Shown: positions 7,172 to 16,028 of the stretch, one piece after another
Layout: every line of letters starts with the position of its first letter
How positions within the stretch are numbered: the first letter of the stretch is position 1
Assembly (NCBI GenBank): GCA_964476835.1
Contig: CAYZCE010000024.1
Coordinates: forward strand, 1 to 31,353
Direction of reading: 5' to 3'
Origin: PALSA-926 sp964476835
Lineage (GTDB): Bacteria; Pseudomonadota; Alphaproteobacteria; Micavibrionales; UBA2020
DNA: 31,353 nucleotides
Program-made: the position numbers and the translations under genes
The notes under the pieces: model-generated
Databases searched by the model: none
What the model saw: only the letters and a program-made list of their open reading frames with translations
What the model was told of the DNA's origin: nothing

Positions 7172-10155
7172 CGTCGCCGGTCGTCTTTAACATTCCCGCC
7201 GGACATTCCTTTGCCGACAGCCTCGCGCGCGGCATCCTCGAACGTACCTCTGCCGATCCGCTGCAACTGGCCGATTACACCGTGTTGCTGCCGACGCGCC
7301 GTGCCTGCCGCACCTTGCGCGATGCGTTCCTGCGCCTGTCGGGTGGCGATGCACTGCTATTGCCATCTTTGCGCCCGCTCGGCGACGTCGATGCGGATGA
7401 AGTCGCGTTGCTGCTGGCAGGTGGTGAGGATGCCGATGACGCGCTCGCCATTCCGCCCGCTGTCTCGAAGCTGGAACGCCAGCTGTTGCTCGCCGAAACC
7501 ATCCGCCGTGTATGGCCGGAACAGTCGTTCGATCAGGCGGCGGCATTGGCGCTCGACCTTGGCCGTTTCCTCGACGAAGTGCAGACCGAACGCCTCGGCT
7601 TCGACGGTCTGGCCAACCTGGTGCCCGAGGAATTCGCCGGCCACTGGCAAAAGACGCTCGCCTTCCTCAAGATCCTCACCGAGCACTGGCCGCAGGTGCT
7701 GGCCGAGCGCGGTGTGATCGACCATGCGGCGCGGCGCAACCTGCTGCTGGCGGCGCAAATGCGCGCGTGGGAAAAGCATCCGCCGCAAAAGCCGGTGATC
7801 GCCGCCGGTTCGACCGGCACGGTGCCGGCCTCCGCCGACCTGCTCGCGCTCGTCGCGCGGCTGCCGCAGGGCATGCTGGTGCTGCCCGGCCTCGACCAGC
7901 AGATGGCGGATGCCGACTGGGACCTGATCTCCGCCGAACATCCACAATATAATATGAAGCGCCTGCTGGAACGCGTCGGTGCTGCACGCAGCGAGGCGCA
8001 GCCGTGGGTGCTGAAAAAATCGCCCGTCATTAATCATGACCGCGTGCGCCTGCTCTCCGAAGCCCTGCGCCCAGCGGAAACGACCGAGAACTGGCGACAG
8101 CTGACGCACGCCGATATCGGCGGCGCTGCGCTGCAAGGCTTCACGCGCATCGATTGCGACACGCCGCAGGAAGAGGCCGACGTCATCGCCGTCATCATGC
8201 GTGAATCCCTTGAGACACCGGGCAAGACCTGCGCGCTCATCACACCCGACCGCCGCCTCGCGCGCCGCGTGGCGCTCAGCCTCAAGCGCTGGGGCATCAA
8301 CGTCGACGATTCCGGCGGCCAACCGCTCACCGAGCTTGCAGTCGGCACATGGCTGTCGTTGACGGCCGAGATGGCTGAGGCCGCGCTTGCGCCCGTGACG
8401 CTGCTCGCCTTCCTCAAGCATCCCTTCATGGCAGCAGCATTGCCGCAGTCGGAGCTGCGCGGGATGACCTATAAGCTGGATGCGCTCGCCCTGCGCGGCC
8501 CGCGCCCGTCGTCGGGTTTTGCGGGATTGCGGACGGCGATCAGCCTTTTGAAGCATGACCGCGACCGTACATCGTTGCTGCGGTTGGTCGATCACCTCGA
8601 GCCGCGCATGCGCGACTTCGTGACGCTGATGTCGTCGGGCGAAGAACAGCCGTTCCAGATATTGCTGAAGGCGCATATCCAGATGGCGGAATCGCTGGCC
8701 GAAACGACGGAGCAATCCGGCGCCGCGCGCCTCTGGCGCGGCGAGGCGGGGGAGGCGGCGGCAACGTTCCTCGACAATCTCCTCAAGGCTTCGGGCGAGG
8801 TGCCGCCATTGCTGCCCGCGCATTATATGTCGTTGCTCTCAACGCTGCTCAAAGGCCAGACGGTACGGCCGCTCTATGGCGTGCACACCAGGCTCGATAT
8901 CTTCGGCCAGATCGAGGCGCGGCTGTATTGCGCCGACAAAGTTATTTTAGGCGGCCTCAACGAAGGCACATGGCCCGCGCTGCCCGCGCATGATCCGTGG
9001 ATGTCGCGCCAGATGCGCGCGCGCTTCGGCCTGCCCGCGCCGGAAAAAGGCATCAGCCTCGCCGCGCATGACTTCGTGCAGGCGGGTGCGGCGCCGGACG
9101 TGGTGCTGACGCGCGCCCGCAAGGTGGACGGTACGCCGACAGTGCCGGCACGCTGGCTATTGCGCCTTGAAACGGTGCTCAAAGCTGTTGGCCTTGAATG
9201 GCCTGCGACCGCGGCTTTGCAATACCGCCACTGGGCCACGCAAATGGATGCGCCCGCCGAGATCAAGCCGGTCGCGCGCCCCGCGCCATGCCCGCCGGTC
9301 GCGGAACGCCCGCGCGAATTGTCGGTCACGCGCATCGAAAGCTGGATGCGCGACCCCTACCAGATCTACGCGAAGTATGTGCTGAAGCTGAATGCGCTCG
9401 ATCCGCTCGACGCCGATCCCGGCGGGGCGGAGCGCGGCACGTTTATCCACGCCGCGCTCGAAAAATTCGTGCGCGCCTATCCTGACAAGTTGCCGGAAGA
9501 CGCCGAGGCGCAACTGATCGCGCTGGGCCGCGCGAGCCTGGCCGATCTGCGCATCCCTGAAGAGGTCGAGGCCTTCTGGTGGCCGCGCTTCGAGAAGATC
9601 GTCGATGAATTCGTGCGGCAGGAGCGCATCTGGCGGCAGGGCGCGCAGCCGCATCTCACCGAAGTCACCGGCAAATGGTCGTTCGAAGCGCCCGCCGGCG
9701 GTTTCACGCTGAGCGGCAAGGCCGATCGCATTGATAAATTGAACGGCGGCGATTACGCGATCATCGACTATAAATCCGGCTTCACGCCGGAAAATTCCGA
9801 AGTGAAGTCCGGCCTCGCGCCGCAGCTGCCGCTGGAAGCGCTGATTTTGGCGAAGGGCGGCTTCGATAAAATCCCCGACGGCGTCGCGGGCGAGCTGGTG
9901 TACTGGAAGGTCACCGGCAGCGGGCAGAAGCCGGTCGAGCAGAAAACCATCGCGCCGAAAGGCTACAGCATCGAACAGCTGGTCGAAGATGCCGAGGCCG
10001 GCTTGAAAGAACTGGTCGCGCGCTTCGATGATCCGGCGACGCCCTACCTGAGCCAGCCGCGCGCGGAAGCGAAGCCGCGCTTCTCCGATTACGATTACCT
10101 CGCCCGCGTGCGCGAATGGGGCACGCGCGGCGATGACGGGGAGGACGCGGCATGA
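7168..10155 (+). CDS. addB: AddB, double-strand break repair helicase-nuclease subunit
   Basis: A 995-residue protein of the alphaproteobacterial AddB type. It begins VVFNIPAGHSFADSLARGIL and continues with an inactivated superfamily-1-like fold. The C-terminal RecB-family nuclease domain has GTFIHAALEKF and the catalytic GKADRID...AIIDYKSG (around residues 850-871). The Fe-S cysteines known from Bacillus AddB are not visible: the position reads WMRDPYQIYAKYVL with Asp in place of Cys. With AddA it resects DNA ends and loads RecA after Chi recognition. The start is the ATG within the ATGA overlap with murU (7168-7171), and the stop overlaps the addA start in the same way. Confidence 0.95.
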   Translation: MTSPVVFNIPAGHSFADSLARGILERTSADPLQLADYTVLLPTRRACRTLRDAFLRLSGGDALLLPSLRPLGDVDADEVALLLAGGEDADDALAIPPAVSKLERQLLLAETIRRVWPEQSFDQAAALALDLGRFLDEVQTERLGFDGLANLVPEEFAGHWQKTLAFLKILTEHWPQVLAERGVIDHAARRNLLLAAQMRAWEKHPPQKPVIAAGSTGTVPASADLLALVARLPQGMLVLPGLDQQMADADWDLISAEHPQYNMKRLLERVGAARSEAQPWVLKKSPVINHDRVRLLSEALRPAETTENWRQLTHADIGGAALQGFTRIDCDTPQEEADVIAVIMRESLETPGKTCALITPDRRLARRVALSLKRWGINVDDSGGQPLTELAVGTWLSLTAEMAEAALAPVTLLAFLKHPFMAAALPQSELRGMTYKLDALALRGPRPSSGFAGLRTAISLLKHDRDRTSLLRLVDHLEPRMRDFVTLMSSGEEQPFQILLKAHIQMAESLAETTEQSGAARLWRGEAGEAAATFLDNLLKASGEVPPLLPAHYMSLLSTLLKGQTVRPLYGVHTRLDIFGQIEARLYCADKVILGGLNEGTWPALPAHDPWMSRQMRARFGLPAPEKGISLAAHDFVQAGAAPDVVLTRARKVDGTPTVPARWLLRLETVLKAVGLEWPATAALQYRHWATQMDAPAEIKPVARPAPCPPVAERPRELSVTRIESWMRDPYQIYAKYVLKLNALDPLDADPGGAERGTFIHAALEKFVRAYPDKLPEDAEAQLIALGRASLADLRIPEEVEAFWWPRFEKIVDEFVRQERIWRQGAQPHLTEVTGKWSFEAPAGGFTLSGKADRIDKLNGGDYAIIDYKSGFTPENSEVKSGLAPQLPLEALILAKGGFDKIPDGVAGELVYWKVTGSGQKPVEQKTIAPKGYSIEQLVEDAEAGLKELVARFDDPATPYLSQPRAEAKPRFSDYDYLARVREWGTRGDDGEDAA

Positions 10156-13100
10156 CGACGCGCGCGCATCCGCACTTCGAGAACGACAGCCCGAGCCAGC
10201 GTCAGGCGACGGCCTCCGACCCTTTGCGCAGCGTCTGGGTTGGTGCCTCGGCGGGCACCGGCAAGACGAAAGTCCTGATCGATCGCACGTTGCGCCTTAT
10301 GCTGCCGCGCGCGGACGGCGCGCCCGCGACACCGCCCGGTAAAATCCTCTGCCTCACGTTCACCAAGACGGCGGCGGCGGAAATGTCGAACCGCATTTAC
10401 AAGGACCTCGGCGACTGGGCGGTACTGCCGGATACGGCGCTGGACGCCAAATTGACGGCGCTGACCGGCGGCGTCACGCCGGAACTGCGGCAGGCGGCGC
10501 GCCGCTTGTTCGCGCAGGTGCTGGATACGCCGGGCGGGCTCAAGATCATGACGATCCACTCGTTCTGCCAGTCGGTGCTGAAGCGCTTCCCCGTCGAAGC
10601 CGGCCTGCCGCCGCACTTCCAGATGATGGACGACCAGAACGCCGTCGAATACCTGACGCGCTGCCTGCACGACATCGTCGCCCATGCGCGCGTCAACCCG
10701 GAAGACACGCTGACGTCCGCCTTCGCGCGGCTGGCGCTCTACCTCGACCAATCGGCTATGTCGGCGCTGATGCAGCAGGTGATGGCGAAGCGCAGCACGC
10801 TCGCCGAACTGCTGGCGGCGCAGGGCGATGCAGGCGAAAGTGCCGCGCATACGGTTGTCGCCCTCTATGCGCGGCTGAACCTGTCGCCGCGCGTGCGTGA
10901 GGAAGACATCCTGCGCGAAACCGCGACGCCGCACCCGACCGACGAAGCGGCGCTGCGTCAGGCGCTGGCGGCGCTGCTGAAGGGGTCTAAACAGGATACC
11001 GACAAGGCCGCGCTGATGCAGGCGTGGCTGGAGCAGCCGCACAAGCGGATGGAGCTGTATGCGACGTATCGCCGCGCCTTCTTCAAGACGGACGGCGACA
11101 TCACCAGCAAGCTGGCCACGCAGAAGGTGAAGGACATTTATCCCGACATCGTCAACGTCATGACGCGCGAGGCGCTGCGGTTGCAGGAGATCGACGAACG
11201 GCTCCGCGTCGTGCGTTTCGCCGCGCTCAACGCCGCCTTCCTGACCGTGGCGGCGGCGATGGTCGGGCGCTATACCGAGTTCAAGCGCAAGCGCGCGATG
11301 CTCGACTTCGATGACCTCATCATCAAGGCCTGCGATTTGCTGTCGGAAGAGCGCATGGTGCCGTGGGTGCTGTTCAAGCTCGACGAAGGCATCGACCATA
11401 TCCTTGTCGACGAGGCGCAGGACACCAGCCGCCACCAATGGCGCGTGGTCGCCGCGCTGGCAGAGGAATTCTTCTCCGGCCGCGGTGCGCGGGCGGAGGC
11501 CATCCGCACACTCTTCGTGGTGGGCGATGAGAAACAATCGATTTTCAGCTTTCAGGGCGCCGACCCGCAGGAATTCGCGCATATGCAAGACTTCTTCGGC
11601 GGCCGCGTCGCGGCGTTGCAGGAAGGATGGGAAGTGCTGCTCGAACACTCGTTCCGCTCGACGCGCTCGGTGCTCGCGGTGGTCGACGGGGTCTTCGCGG
11701 ACGTCGAGGCGCGGCGTGGTGTCGTCGCCGACATCGCGCGCGAAGTGTCGCACCTGCCGGTGCGCGCGGGCGCCGCAGGATTGGTGGAATTGTGGCCGCT
11801 GGTGACGGAAGCGCCACGCGATGACGTCGCGCCGTGGCGGCTGCCGGTCGATACCGACGCAGGCGCCAGCCCGGCGGGCATGCTCGCCGAAGGCATAGCG
11901 GCGACGATCCGCGGCTGGCTCGACAAAGGCGAGAAACTGGAATCGAAAAACCGTTCGATCCGCCCGGGCGACATCCTGATCCTCGTGCGCTCGCGCGGTG
12001 CGCTGGTCGAGACGCTGATGCGCGCGCTCAAGGACGCCAAAGTGCCGGTCGCGGGCGTCGACCGCATCGCGCTGCTGGATGAAATCGCGGTCATCGACCT
12101 TCTGGCGCTCGCGCAATTCGCGTTGCTGCCGGGCGACGACCTGACGCTCGCATGCCTGCTGAAATCGCCGCTGTTCGGCATCAGCGAGGAGCGGCTCTAT
12201 GAGCTCTGCCGCGACCGCGGATCGAAATCGGTGTGGGAGGCGGCGCAGGAGCGCGACCCGGCACTCGCCACCGCGCTGCGTGGTTGGATCGCGCGGGCGG
12301 GTCGTGCGACGCCGTATGAGTTTTTCGCGGAGGCGCTCAACGCGCCGTGCTTCGCGGATGCGGTCAGTGGGCGTCGCGCGTTTTACGGGCGGCTCGGCCT
12401 CGATATCCGCGACGCGCTCGACGAATTCCTCAACCGCTGCCTGACGTATGAGCAAAATCATACGCCGAGCCTGCAAGCCTTTACGGATTGGTTCCTGCGC
12501 GGGGAGGCGGAGATCAAACGCGAGCAGGAGCCGGGCAGCGCCGACCTCGTGCGCATCATGACGGTGCACGCGTCAAAGGGCCTGCAAGCGCCGATCGTCT
12601 TCCTGCCCGACACCGTGCGCAAGCCTGAGGAAAACCCCAAAGGCCACGTGCGCCTTGTGTGGCCGGAAGAGGGCGGTGTGCCGATGTGGTCGCCGCGCGG
12701 CGAGTTCGACGTGCCGGCCTATGCCGAGGTGCGCGACGGCGTGATGGCACGGCAGGATCAGGAATACCGCCGCCTGCTCTACGTCGCGTTGACGCGTGCG
12801 GAAGACAGGCTCTACATCGCCGGCCACCACGGCAAGCGCAAGCCGAAGGACGATTGCTGGTATAACCTGATCGCGAATTCTTTCCCGCCGGAAGCGCAGA
12901 AGATCGACGCGGGCGGAGAGTTCATTCTGCGCTTCTCCCATCCGCAATCCGCGCCGCCCGAAGTCGAACGCGCGGTGGCGCAAAATGCCGCGACCGCGCT
13001 GACGCCGCCGCCCGCATGGCTGCACGAGATGCCGGCCGGCGAGCCGGTGCCGCCCGTGCCGCTCGCGCCCTCGCGTCCCGACGATGAAGAACCGGCGGCG

Positions 13101-13622
13101 GCAGGCCCGCTGGCGCCCGACCAAGGCTGGCGCTTCCGTCGCGGCACCATCGTGCACCAGATTTTGGAGATCCTGCCGCAGCTCGACCCCGCGACATGGG
13201 AGAAGGCGCTCGCGCAATACCTCGCGCGGACGCAACTCGCCATTCCGGCAGAGTCGCGCGGCGACTTCATGGCCGAGGTGCTGGCGGTCGTGCGTCATCC
13301 CGATTTCGCGCCGATCTTTGGCCCCGGCAGCCGCGCCGAAGTGCCGGTCGTCGGCATGGCGGGCAAGCGCATCCTCTCGGGCATGATGGACCGCGTGCTG
13401 GTCACCACCGATTCGGTGCTGATCGTCGATTACAAGACCAACCGCCCGCCGCCCGTGCGTGCAGAGGACATCGCGCCGGTCTATTTGCGTCAGATGGCGG
13501 CCTATCGTCAGGTTATGTATAATATCTACCCGGGCAAGACGGTCAAATGCGCCCTGCTGTGGACGGACAGCCTGACGCTGATGCCGGTTTCTGACAAGGC
13601 GCTTGACTCATATATACCATAA
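10152..13622 (+). CDS. addA: AddA, double-strand break repair helicase-nuclease
   Basis: A 1156-residue UvrD-superfamily helicase with a C-terminal nuclease. The Q-motif SPSQRQA is at 13-19, Walker A GASAGTGKT at 31-39, and motif Ia is LTFTKTAAAEM. Walker B is ILVDEAQDTS, motif III VGDEKQSIFSFQGA, motif V TVHASKGLQAPIVFLPD and motif VI LLYVALTRAEDRLYIAGHH. The RecB-type nuclease motif GMMDRVLV...LIVDYKTN lies near 1076-1097. It provides the 3'-5' motor and one nuclease of AddAB. The length is typical for Alphaproteobacteria. It is coupled to addB through the ATGA at 10152-10155. Confidence 0.96.
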   Translation: MTTRAHPHFENDSPSQRQATASDPLRSVWVGASAGTGKTKVLIDRTLRLMLPRADGAPATPPGKILCLTFTKTAAAEMSNRIYKDLGDWAVLPDTALDAKLTALTGGVTPELRQAARRLFAQVLDTPGGLKIMTIHSFCQSVLKRFPVEAGLPPHFQMMDDQNAVEYLTRCLHDIVAHARVNPEDTLTSAFARLALYLDQSAMSALMQQVMAKRSTLAELLAAQGDAGESAAHTVVALYARLNLSPRVREEDILRETATPHPTDEAALRQALAALLKGSKQDTDKAALMQAWLEQPHKRMELYATYRRAFFKTDGDITSKLATQKVKDIYPDIVNVMTREALRLQEIDERLRVVRFAALNAAFLTVAAAMVGRYTEFKRKRAMLDFDDLIIKACDLLSEERMVPWVLFKLDEGIDHILVDEAQDTSRHQWRVVAALAEEFFSGRGARAEAIRTLFVVGDEKQSIFSFQGADPQEFAHMQDFFGGRVAALQEGWEVLLEHSFRSTRSVLAVVDGVFADVEARRGVVADIAREVSHLPVRAGAAGLVELWPLVTEAPRDDVAPWRLPVDTDAGASPAGMLAEGIAATIRGWLDKGEKLESKNRSIRPGDILILVRSRGALVETLMRALKDAKVPVAGVDRIALLDEIAVIDLLALAQFALLPGDDLTLACLLKSPLFGISEERLYELCRDRGSKSVWEAAQERDPALATALRGWIARAGRATPYEFFAEALNAPCFADAVSGRRAFYGRLGLDIRDALDEFLNRCLTYEQNHTPSLQAFTDWFLRGEAEIKREQEPGSADLVRIMTVHASKGLQAPIVFLPDTVRKPEENPKGHVRLVWPEEGGVPMWSPRGEFDVPAYAEVRDGVMARQDQEYRRLLYVALTRAEDRLYIAGHHGKRKPKDDCWYNLIANSFPPEAQKIDAGGEFILRFSHPQSAPPEVERAVAQNAATALTPPPAWLHEMPAGEPVPPVPLAPSRPDDEEPAAAGPLAPDQGWRFRRGTIVHQILEILPQLDPATWEKALAQYLARTQLAIPAESRGDFMAEVLAVVRHPDFAPIFGPGSRAEVPVVGMAGKRILSGMMDRVLVTTDSVLIVDYKTNRPPPVRAEDIAPVYLRQMAAYRQVMYNIYPGKTVKCALLWTDSLTLMPVSDKALDSYIP

Positions 13623-13632
13623 GCCTAGGCTT
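13621..13632. repeat. Perfect 12-bp palindrome between addA and the ankyrin gene
   Basis: AAGCCTAGGCTT is a perfect palindrome that begins within the addA stop codon and is followed by CCCCTTTATTTATATAGAGG. It lies 27 bases before the ankyrin start. It could be an operator or a weak hairpin; there is not enough sequence to decide. Confidence 0.4.
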
Positions 13633-13658
13633 CCCCTTTATTTATATAGAGGTGCACC

Positions 13659-14786
13659 ATGAGCAAGCCGCAGAGAACGCCCGAACAGGAACTGATCGCC
13701 GCCGCCCGCCGGGGCCAGGTTGCGCCGCTGAAGAAGCTGCTGAAAAAAGGCGGCGTGAAGCTCAACGCGCAGGACGATGAAAAGAACCTCAAGCTGTGGA
13801 GCGACGGCATCCTGCACGGCAGCAACTGGCAGGATGTGAAACCGAAGCCATGGCAGAAAGGCCCGCAAGGCAACACCGCACTGATGTGGGCGCTGCAGCT
13901 GCACCGCGCGCAAGCCGCGGAAGCGCTGCTTGACGCCGGCGCGGATCCGCGCGTGCGCAACGTCCTCAACGAAAGCGCGCTGCACCTCGTCACTGACGCG
14001 ACCGCGCACCTGATCGACCGCATGGTCGCGGCGGGCGGCGACGTCAATGCGCCCAACGAATGGGGCGCGACGCCGCTGATGATCGCGATCTATCTCGGCC
14101 AGGTCGAAGCCGCGCGCAAGCTGATGGAACACGGCGCGCTCCTGTCGCACAAGACGCCGGGCGGGCTGGATGCGAAGACGCTGCTCGAGCGCAGCGACAT
14201 CATCGCGCCTGAAGACGTGATCGGCCTGCTGGCGAGCGAAGACGTCGCCAACTACGTCCACCGTCTGCGCACGCACGACTGGTACTATTTCTACAGCGAC
14301 GACAACCGCGTCTATAACGCCGGCAGCGAAAGCTCCAAGCGCCTCAGCATCGCGCAGAAGGACTGCGACCCCGACTACGAACTCTGGAACAAGTACGCGC
14401 CTGCCGACCAGAAGCACGTCGACCAAGTGCTGACCGGGCACCTGACCGCCTTTAGTGAGACGGGCAGCGAAGGCCACCACTGGGCTTTCGAGGAAGACGG
14501 CAAGCAAGGCTACGACGGCCTGCACTTTCTCGATGACGGCGACATCCTGACAGTTTTCAACGATGCCGCGCAGAAAAAATCGATATGGAAAGGCAAGGTC
14601 AACCTCGACCACAAAAAGGATGTGCAGCCGCTGCCGACCTGCCCGAGCCTTTCAGGTCAGTGGGTCAAGAACATCGGCACCGTCCACGGTCTCCAGCGCG
14701 ACATCGCGCCGGAGAAGTGGGCAAAAATGTTCTTGGATGAAAAGCCCGCCCAGCTTATCGTGCGTCATACACCGAAGAAACCCTGA
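13659..14786 (+). CDS. Ankyrin-repeat protein inserted between addA and trxA
   Basis: A 375-residue protein. It has a first ankyrin-like helix pair (7-36), a non-repeat insert with KLWSDGILHGSNW (44-57), then three repeats: GNTALMWALQLHRAQAAEAL followed by LDAGAD (71-96), NESALHLVTDA (104-128) and GATPLMIAIYLGQVEAARKL (136-160). The C-terminal 200 residues are not recognised. They include an aromatic stretch HDWYYFYSDDNRVYNAG (206-222) and end with RDIAPEKWAKMFLDEKPAQL (347-366), which resembles the tail of the ankyrin protein at 3766. Start ATG 13659 has AGAGG eight bases upstream. No signal peptide is seen. Its position in the repair/thioredoxin operon may mean only co-transcription. Function unknown. 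Confidence 0.88.
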   Translation: MSKPQRTPEQELIAAARRGQVAPLKKLLKKGGVKLNAQDDEKNLKLWSDGILHGSNWQDVKPKPWQKGPQGNTALMWALQLHRAQAAEALLDAGADPRVRNVLNESALHLVTDATAHLIDRMVAAGGDVNAPNEWGATPLMIAIYLGQVEAARKLMEHGALLSHKTPGGLDAKTLLERSDIIAPEDVIGLLASEDVANYVHRLRTHDWYYFYSDDNRVYNAGSESSKRLSIAQKDCDPDYELWNKYAPADQKHVDQVLTGHLTAFSETGSEGHHWAFEEDGKQGYDGLHFLDDGDILTVFNDAAQKKSIWKGKVNLDHKKDVQPLPTCPSLSGQWVKNIGTVHGLQRDIAPEKWAKMFLDEKPAQLIVRHTPKKP

Positions 14787-14801
14787 CCGCGGAGCATCCT
14801 C

Positions 14802-15128
14802 ATGGGCAACAACACCCACCACGCCACCGACTCGACGTTTGAAGCCGAAGTCCTGAAATCCACCGTGCCTGTGCTGGTCGATTTCTGGGCCGAATGGTGC
14901 GGCCCCTGCCGCGCGCTGGCGCCGACGCTCGATGCCATCGCCGCCGAGAAGGACGGCAAGCTCAAGATCGTCAAGGTCAACGTGGACGAAAGCCCTAACG
15001 CGCCTGCGAAATACGGCGTGCGCTCCATCCCCGCGCTGTTCCTGTTCAAGGACGGCCAGGTCGTCTCCCAGACCGTCGGCGCGCAGCCGAAGACGGAACT
15101 GACCAAGTGGATCGACGCGTCGATTTAA
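14802..15128 (+). CDS. trxA: Thioredoxin
   Basis: A 108-residue classical thioredoxin. The active site is FWAEWCGPC (Cys33, Cys36), the buried Asp lies in VDFWAEW, and the cis-proline loop is VRSIPALFLFKDG (Pro77). Length and fold are standard, with no signal peptide, so it acts in the cytoplasm. It reduces ribonucleotide reductase, methionine sulfoxide reductase and other disulfide targets. GGAG lies about eight bases before the ATG. A trxA after addA is usual in Alphaproteobacteria; here an ankyrin gene separates the two. Confidence 0.96.
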   Translation: MGNNTHHATDSTFEAEVLKSTVPVLVDFWAEWCGPCRALAPTLDAIAAEKDGKLKIVKVNVDESPNAPAKYGVRSIPALFLFKDGQVVSQTVGAQPKTELTKWIDASI

Positions 15129-15152
15129 AAATTCAAGGTTGCCTGCCTGAGC

Positions 15153-15386
15153 TTGTACGGCCTCCTGTCGGAGTATGTGGAACTTGCCTATGGCCCGCAA
15201 ACGCCGGAAGCCGTCGAGAAAATGGCTTATATCGCCAGCCGCGGCCACACGAAAGACGCCATGTCGATTTTGCTGGTCGATGTCGCGGCCGACATACTTG
15301 CCACGAACGGCGGCGAATCCGCCCGCCGGGCAATGGAGAAGCTTCTCCAGCTTCCGGGCGCCGTGAACGCGGGATATAAACCCTGA
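15153..15386 (+). CDS. Small orphan protein after trxA, TTG start tentative
   Basis: A 77-residue reading frame beginning with TTG, with GC-rich third positions like its neighbours, so it is probably real. It lies in the same frame as trxA, directly beyond the trxA stop, and has no stop between 15129 and 15386. No ATG or GTG occurs near the expected start. Options are TTG 15153 (AAGG is 14 bases upstream), or ATG 15222, giving only 54 residues. The protein looks helical and acidic at first (SEYVELAYGPQTPEAVEKMA), with a predicted helix over MSILLVDVAADILA. I recognise no family. It is the last gene before the terminator. Confidence 0.55.
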   Translation: MYGLLSEYVELAYGPQTPEAVEKMAYIASRGHTKDAMSILLVDVAADILATNGGESARRAMEKLLQLPGAVNAGYKP

Positions 15387-15408
15387 TCAACGCTTGCTTA
15401 TCCTGAAT

Positions 15409-15444
15409 AAAAAAAAGCCCCCGATTTCTCGGGGGCTTTTTTTT
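15409..15444. terminator. Bidirectional intrinsic terminator between trxA operon and infC
   Basis: A perfect 16-bp stem (15409-15424 with 15429-15444) has core GCCCCCGA / TCGGGGGC, a TTTC loop, A8 on the left and T8 on the right. It sits between convergent transcription units and gives U-tracts on both strands. Confidence 0.95.
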
Positions 15445-15457
15445 GTCCGGCGAGCTG

Positions 15458-15991
15458 TTAGGCGCTTTTGGGCACGATCATCATGATGACGGAGTTGCCT
15501 TCGAACTTCGGTTCCTGCTCGATCTTGGCATGCTGGGCGAGTTCGTCGCGGATGGTGCGGAAGACGGCGAGGCCGAGTTCCTTGTGCTCCATCTCGCGGC
15601 CGCGGAATTGCATGGACATGCGCACCTTGTCGCCTTCGTCCACGAAACGCTTGGCGTTGCGCACCTTGACTTCAAGATCGTGCTTCTCGATGTTCGGGCG
15701 GATCTTGAGTTCCTTGGTGACGACGATGTGCTGGTTCTTGCGCGCCTGCGCTTCCTTCTTCTGCAGTTCGTAGCGGTACTTCCCGAAGTCGGAAATCTTG
15801 CAGACGGGCGGTTCGGCGTTGGGGGAAATTTCGATGAGGTCGAGGCCGGCTTCTTCGGCTTGCGCGAGTGCTTCGCGGACGCTGACGACTCCGACCATTT
15901 CGCCGTCGGCGCCGATCAGGCGGATCTTGTCGGCCCTGATCTGTTGGTTGACGCGGGGACCGGACGGGGCAGGCTTATTCGGGAACGAGAT
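15458..15991 (-). CDS. infC: Translation initiation factor IF-3 with AUC start codon
   Basis: A 177-residue IF-3. The N-domain contains GPRVNQQIRADKIRLIGADGE, VSVREALAQAEEAGLDLIEI and ISDFGKYRYELQKKE. The C-domain has ELKIRPNIEKHDLEVKVRNA and MQFRGREMEHKELG. The first in-frame ATG (15898) would remove the conserved RVN..IR segment. Upstream, the only well-placed initiator is ATC at 15989-15991, with AGGAGA six bases before it; no ATG, GTG or TTG is available in frame there. IF-3 genes commonly use rare AUU or AUC starts so that IF-3 represses its own translation by rejecting non-canonical codons (E. coli, AUU). It lies 37 bases downstream of thrS, the classic thrS-infC arrangement; rpmI and rplT do not follow. 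Confidence 0.93.
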   Translation of the reverse strand: MSFPNKPAPSGPRVNQQIRADKIRLIGADGEMVGVVSVREALAQAEEAGLDLIEISPNAEPPVCKISDFGKYRYELQKKEAQARKNQHIVVTKELKIRPNIEKHDLEVKVRNAKRFVDEGDKVRMSMQFRGREMEHKELGLAVFRTIRDELAQHAKIEQEPKFEGNSVIMMIVPKSA

Positions 15992-16003
15992 GGTGCTTCT
16001 CCT
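15989..16003 (-). promoter_or_regulatory. infC ribosome-binding site and AUC start (predicted autoregulatory site)
   Basis: On the minus strand AGGAGA (15998-16003) is followed by AGCACC and then ATC (15989-15991), in frame with the conserved IF-3 N-terminus. A near-perfect Shine-Dalgarno sequence combined with a non-canonical start codon is the known arrangement for IF-3 autoregulation. Confidence 0.8.
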
Positions 16004-16028
16004 ATAGTTGTTGAACTCTATGTTAGAA

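Noticed and set aside
10095..12569. 824-codon minus-strand frame opposite addA
   Set aside because: It is antisense to all the AddA helicase motifs; its composition is dominated by Arg, His and Gln, as expected for a mirror frame.
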